Source: Pegea sp. RAD2-039 (lineage: Eukaryota; Chordata; Thaliacea; Salpida; Salpidae). From it: a DNA stretch of 64,000 bases. The DNA is taken from positions 2,852,001 to 2,916,000 of the forward strand of contig JAQGEQ010000084.1 of the NCBI GenBank assembly GCA_034620365.1, given 5' to 3'. This document shows positions 62,640 through 64,000 of this stretch, in pieces. The notes beneath the pieces are model-generated. The model was not told the DNA's origin, made no database searches, and was given only the letters and a program-made list of their open reading frames with translations. The translations under genes were made by a program, and so were the position numbers. Position 1 is the stretch's first letter. Every line of letters starts with the position of its first letter.

Positions 62640-63545
62640 CAGATTGCGAACCAACAAGAGAAGAATTTAGAAATGCCATTTTAGCAACGGGTTCTGGAAA
62701 ACCACCAGATAGCATCTGTATACCACCTGATCAACTAAAATAATGTGAAACTTGCCTTCTACCCCTTCTCCACGATATTTCAATCAAATGTCGGAGGGAA
62801 GGATAGATTCCAGAAAATATACGCAATGAAAAAAGTACATTGTACAAAAATAAGGGTGCCAGGTCTGATTACAACTAATACAGGGGACCATCTCGATTAA
62901 CATTGCAAGCAAACCATTCGCTCATGTGCTAATTCCTTGCTTGTAAATATTAGCTGAAAGGGTATATCCCGAGTCACAAAGCAGGTTCAACACTAAATGC
63001 TGTACCATGGGTATGATCGTTTCTGTTCGTCGCTTACAGGAAAGATGCAACGAACAAAACAGGCCTTTGTAAATCGCGCTCATCGAACTTACTAAAGCTT
63101 TCGACCTCATCGGTAAAGAAGGTCTGTTCTCGATATTGTTGAAGATTGGCTGCATACCTAGCCAACTTTCTTTGGGATTTTTTTCTCAATTTTATTAAAA
63201 CAAGCGTTTCATACGCCTGTTGAAGAAACTTACCCCATTCAATTTACCTGATGAAAGTTTTGTTTTAATGCAGGGCGTCTAAAAGCGATGAGCAAAGTGA
63301 AAAAGATCTGCATCTGCGACCTGATGGCGAAGCAAATGTTGCACATTCAGCAAAACCTATAGATGTTGATAGACCGATTTTCATCAGCCTGGAATTGAAA
63401 TTAGCCTAATTAGCCGTACCTGCCCACTTTACAAGAATGCCTGCAAGCGCGATATGAAATCGCTTAACATCAAAAAATCTAATGATGAAAACGGTAAACA
63501 ACGTCTTCTGCAAGAGTACTTTACATACGAGTTACTAAGCAATGT
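62640..63545 (+). pseudogene. LINE reverse transcriptase fragment, decayed
   Basis: Pieces in the right order for a non-LTR retrotransposon RT (jockey/CR1-like): PTREEFRNAILATGSGKPPD, a CRREGxIPE stretch, SDYNxYRG, then near 63001-63155 a finger/palm stretch ending NEQNRPL...IALIELTKAFDLIGKEGLFS, then a decayed VAHSA stretch and a C-terminal CKRDMKSLNIK. Many stops and frame changes interrupt it. Dead copy. Confidence 0.7.
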
Positions 63546-63739
63546 AATATTGCATTTAATTTAAAATTTATTTTTATCATAAAATGGACCTGGTAAGTCT
63601 ATAAACAGTGCTTTTATTTAAATTTACAAAATAATTTTGTAATAAAAATTTAAAAATAGCGTAATTAAAAACTCAAGAGCTAGCAACATGGAGCAATATG
63701 TATAAAAAATCCGGATAAAGGGTTAGTCTGTTTTATGAC

Positions 63740-63998
63740 AACACTTCTAGTAGATGTAAAACTCATAATTTAAAGTCGGAGTTGGAGCCTCATCGCTTTA
63801 CTCTGTGTCGTTCTGGCAACTCCTGCGACGCCAGCCGGGTGTAGCTGCATCAGTCCGTCTGTTCTGCTGCATAACCTAGTAAGTGTGAAGAGTTGAATCC
63901 TGCTTCAACAACTGTATCTCCATAACTTTTGCCATGGCACATATATGAATGGTATATATATATATATATGCGTGACCATTCACTGTCAAAGCGGACCA
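63740..63998 (+). repeat. SINE, 5'-truncated (copy 5)
   Basis: Same family, sense on the plus strand. It starts inside the body (acacttctagtagatgtaaa), holds gagttggagcctcatcgctt, ctgcgacgccagccgggtgt and gctgcatcagtccgtctgtt, and ends aaagcggacc next to the window edge. A (TA)9-type microsatellite at 63953-63969 has grown inside it. The tRNA-like head is missing. Confidence 0.85.
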
Positions 63999-64000
63999 AA

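Noticed and set aside
1..64000. CRISPR arrays, bacterial operons, rRNA genes
   Set aside because: None seen. The spliced gene structure shows a eukaryotic nuclear genome; the only tandem array is the coding minisatellite.

Overview
The window is a piece of an animal nuclear genome. It is AT-rich (roughly 70% A+T by eye), its protein-coding genes are split by GT-AG introns from about 40 bp to several kb, and there are long AT-rich gaps. The gene set (SETDB1 with Tudor, MBD and split SET domains, an RFX1/2/3-type factor, a lipid-type GPCR, cilium proteins) indicates a ciliated metazoan. The species cannot be named from the sequence. Several genes have a 3' splice acceptor AG lying 0-20 nt before the ATG, and two gene pairs sit head to tail with about 190 nt between stop and next start. 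That pattern suggests spliced-leader trans-splicing, which would restrict the lineage.

Layout. 1-0.8 kb: SINE fragment. 0.8-7.1 kb (-): SETDB1, 24 exons, with a coding 36-bp minisatellite that carries a one-base frame break. 7.3-7.8 kb (-): SWI5. 8-15 kb: gene-poor, one full SINE and an old tandem-duplicated decayed element. 15.2-25.9 kb (+): class A GPCR of the LPA/S1P/cannabinoid type, with two possible C-terminal tails. 28.5-29.3 kb (-): CFAP119. 31.7-39.5 kb (+): RFX factor with a dyad of X-box-like sites at its presumed promoter. 39.5-45.5 kb: gene-poor, two SINEs and an unidentified GC-richer block. 45.5-46.1 kb (-): candidate small membrane protein directly downstream of FZR1. 46.3-50.3 kb (-): FZR1/Cdh1. 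52.3-53.4 kb (+): CFAP144, with a consensus X-box about 0.8 kb upstream. 53.7-56.2 kb (-): EBP2. 58.5-60.8 kb (+): glutaryl-CoA dehydrogenase. 62.2-64 kb: decayed LINE reverse transcriptase fragments and a SINE.

Most genes are housekeeping or conserved regulators: chromatin silencing (SETDB1), recombination repair (SWI5), cell cycle (FZR1), ribosome biogenesis (EBP2), lysine/tryptophan catabolism (GCDH). A ciliary theme links three loci: RFX is the master regulator of ciliary genes, CFAP119 and CFAP144 are cilium/flagellum proteins, and X-box-like motifs occur at RFX and near CFAP144. Exon coordinates were worked out by hand from splice signals, reading phase and remembered family similarity. 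No alignment or transcript evidence was available.
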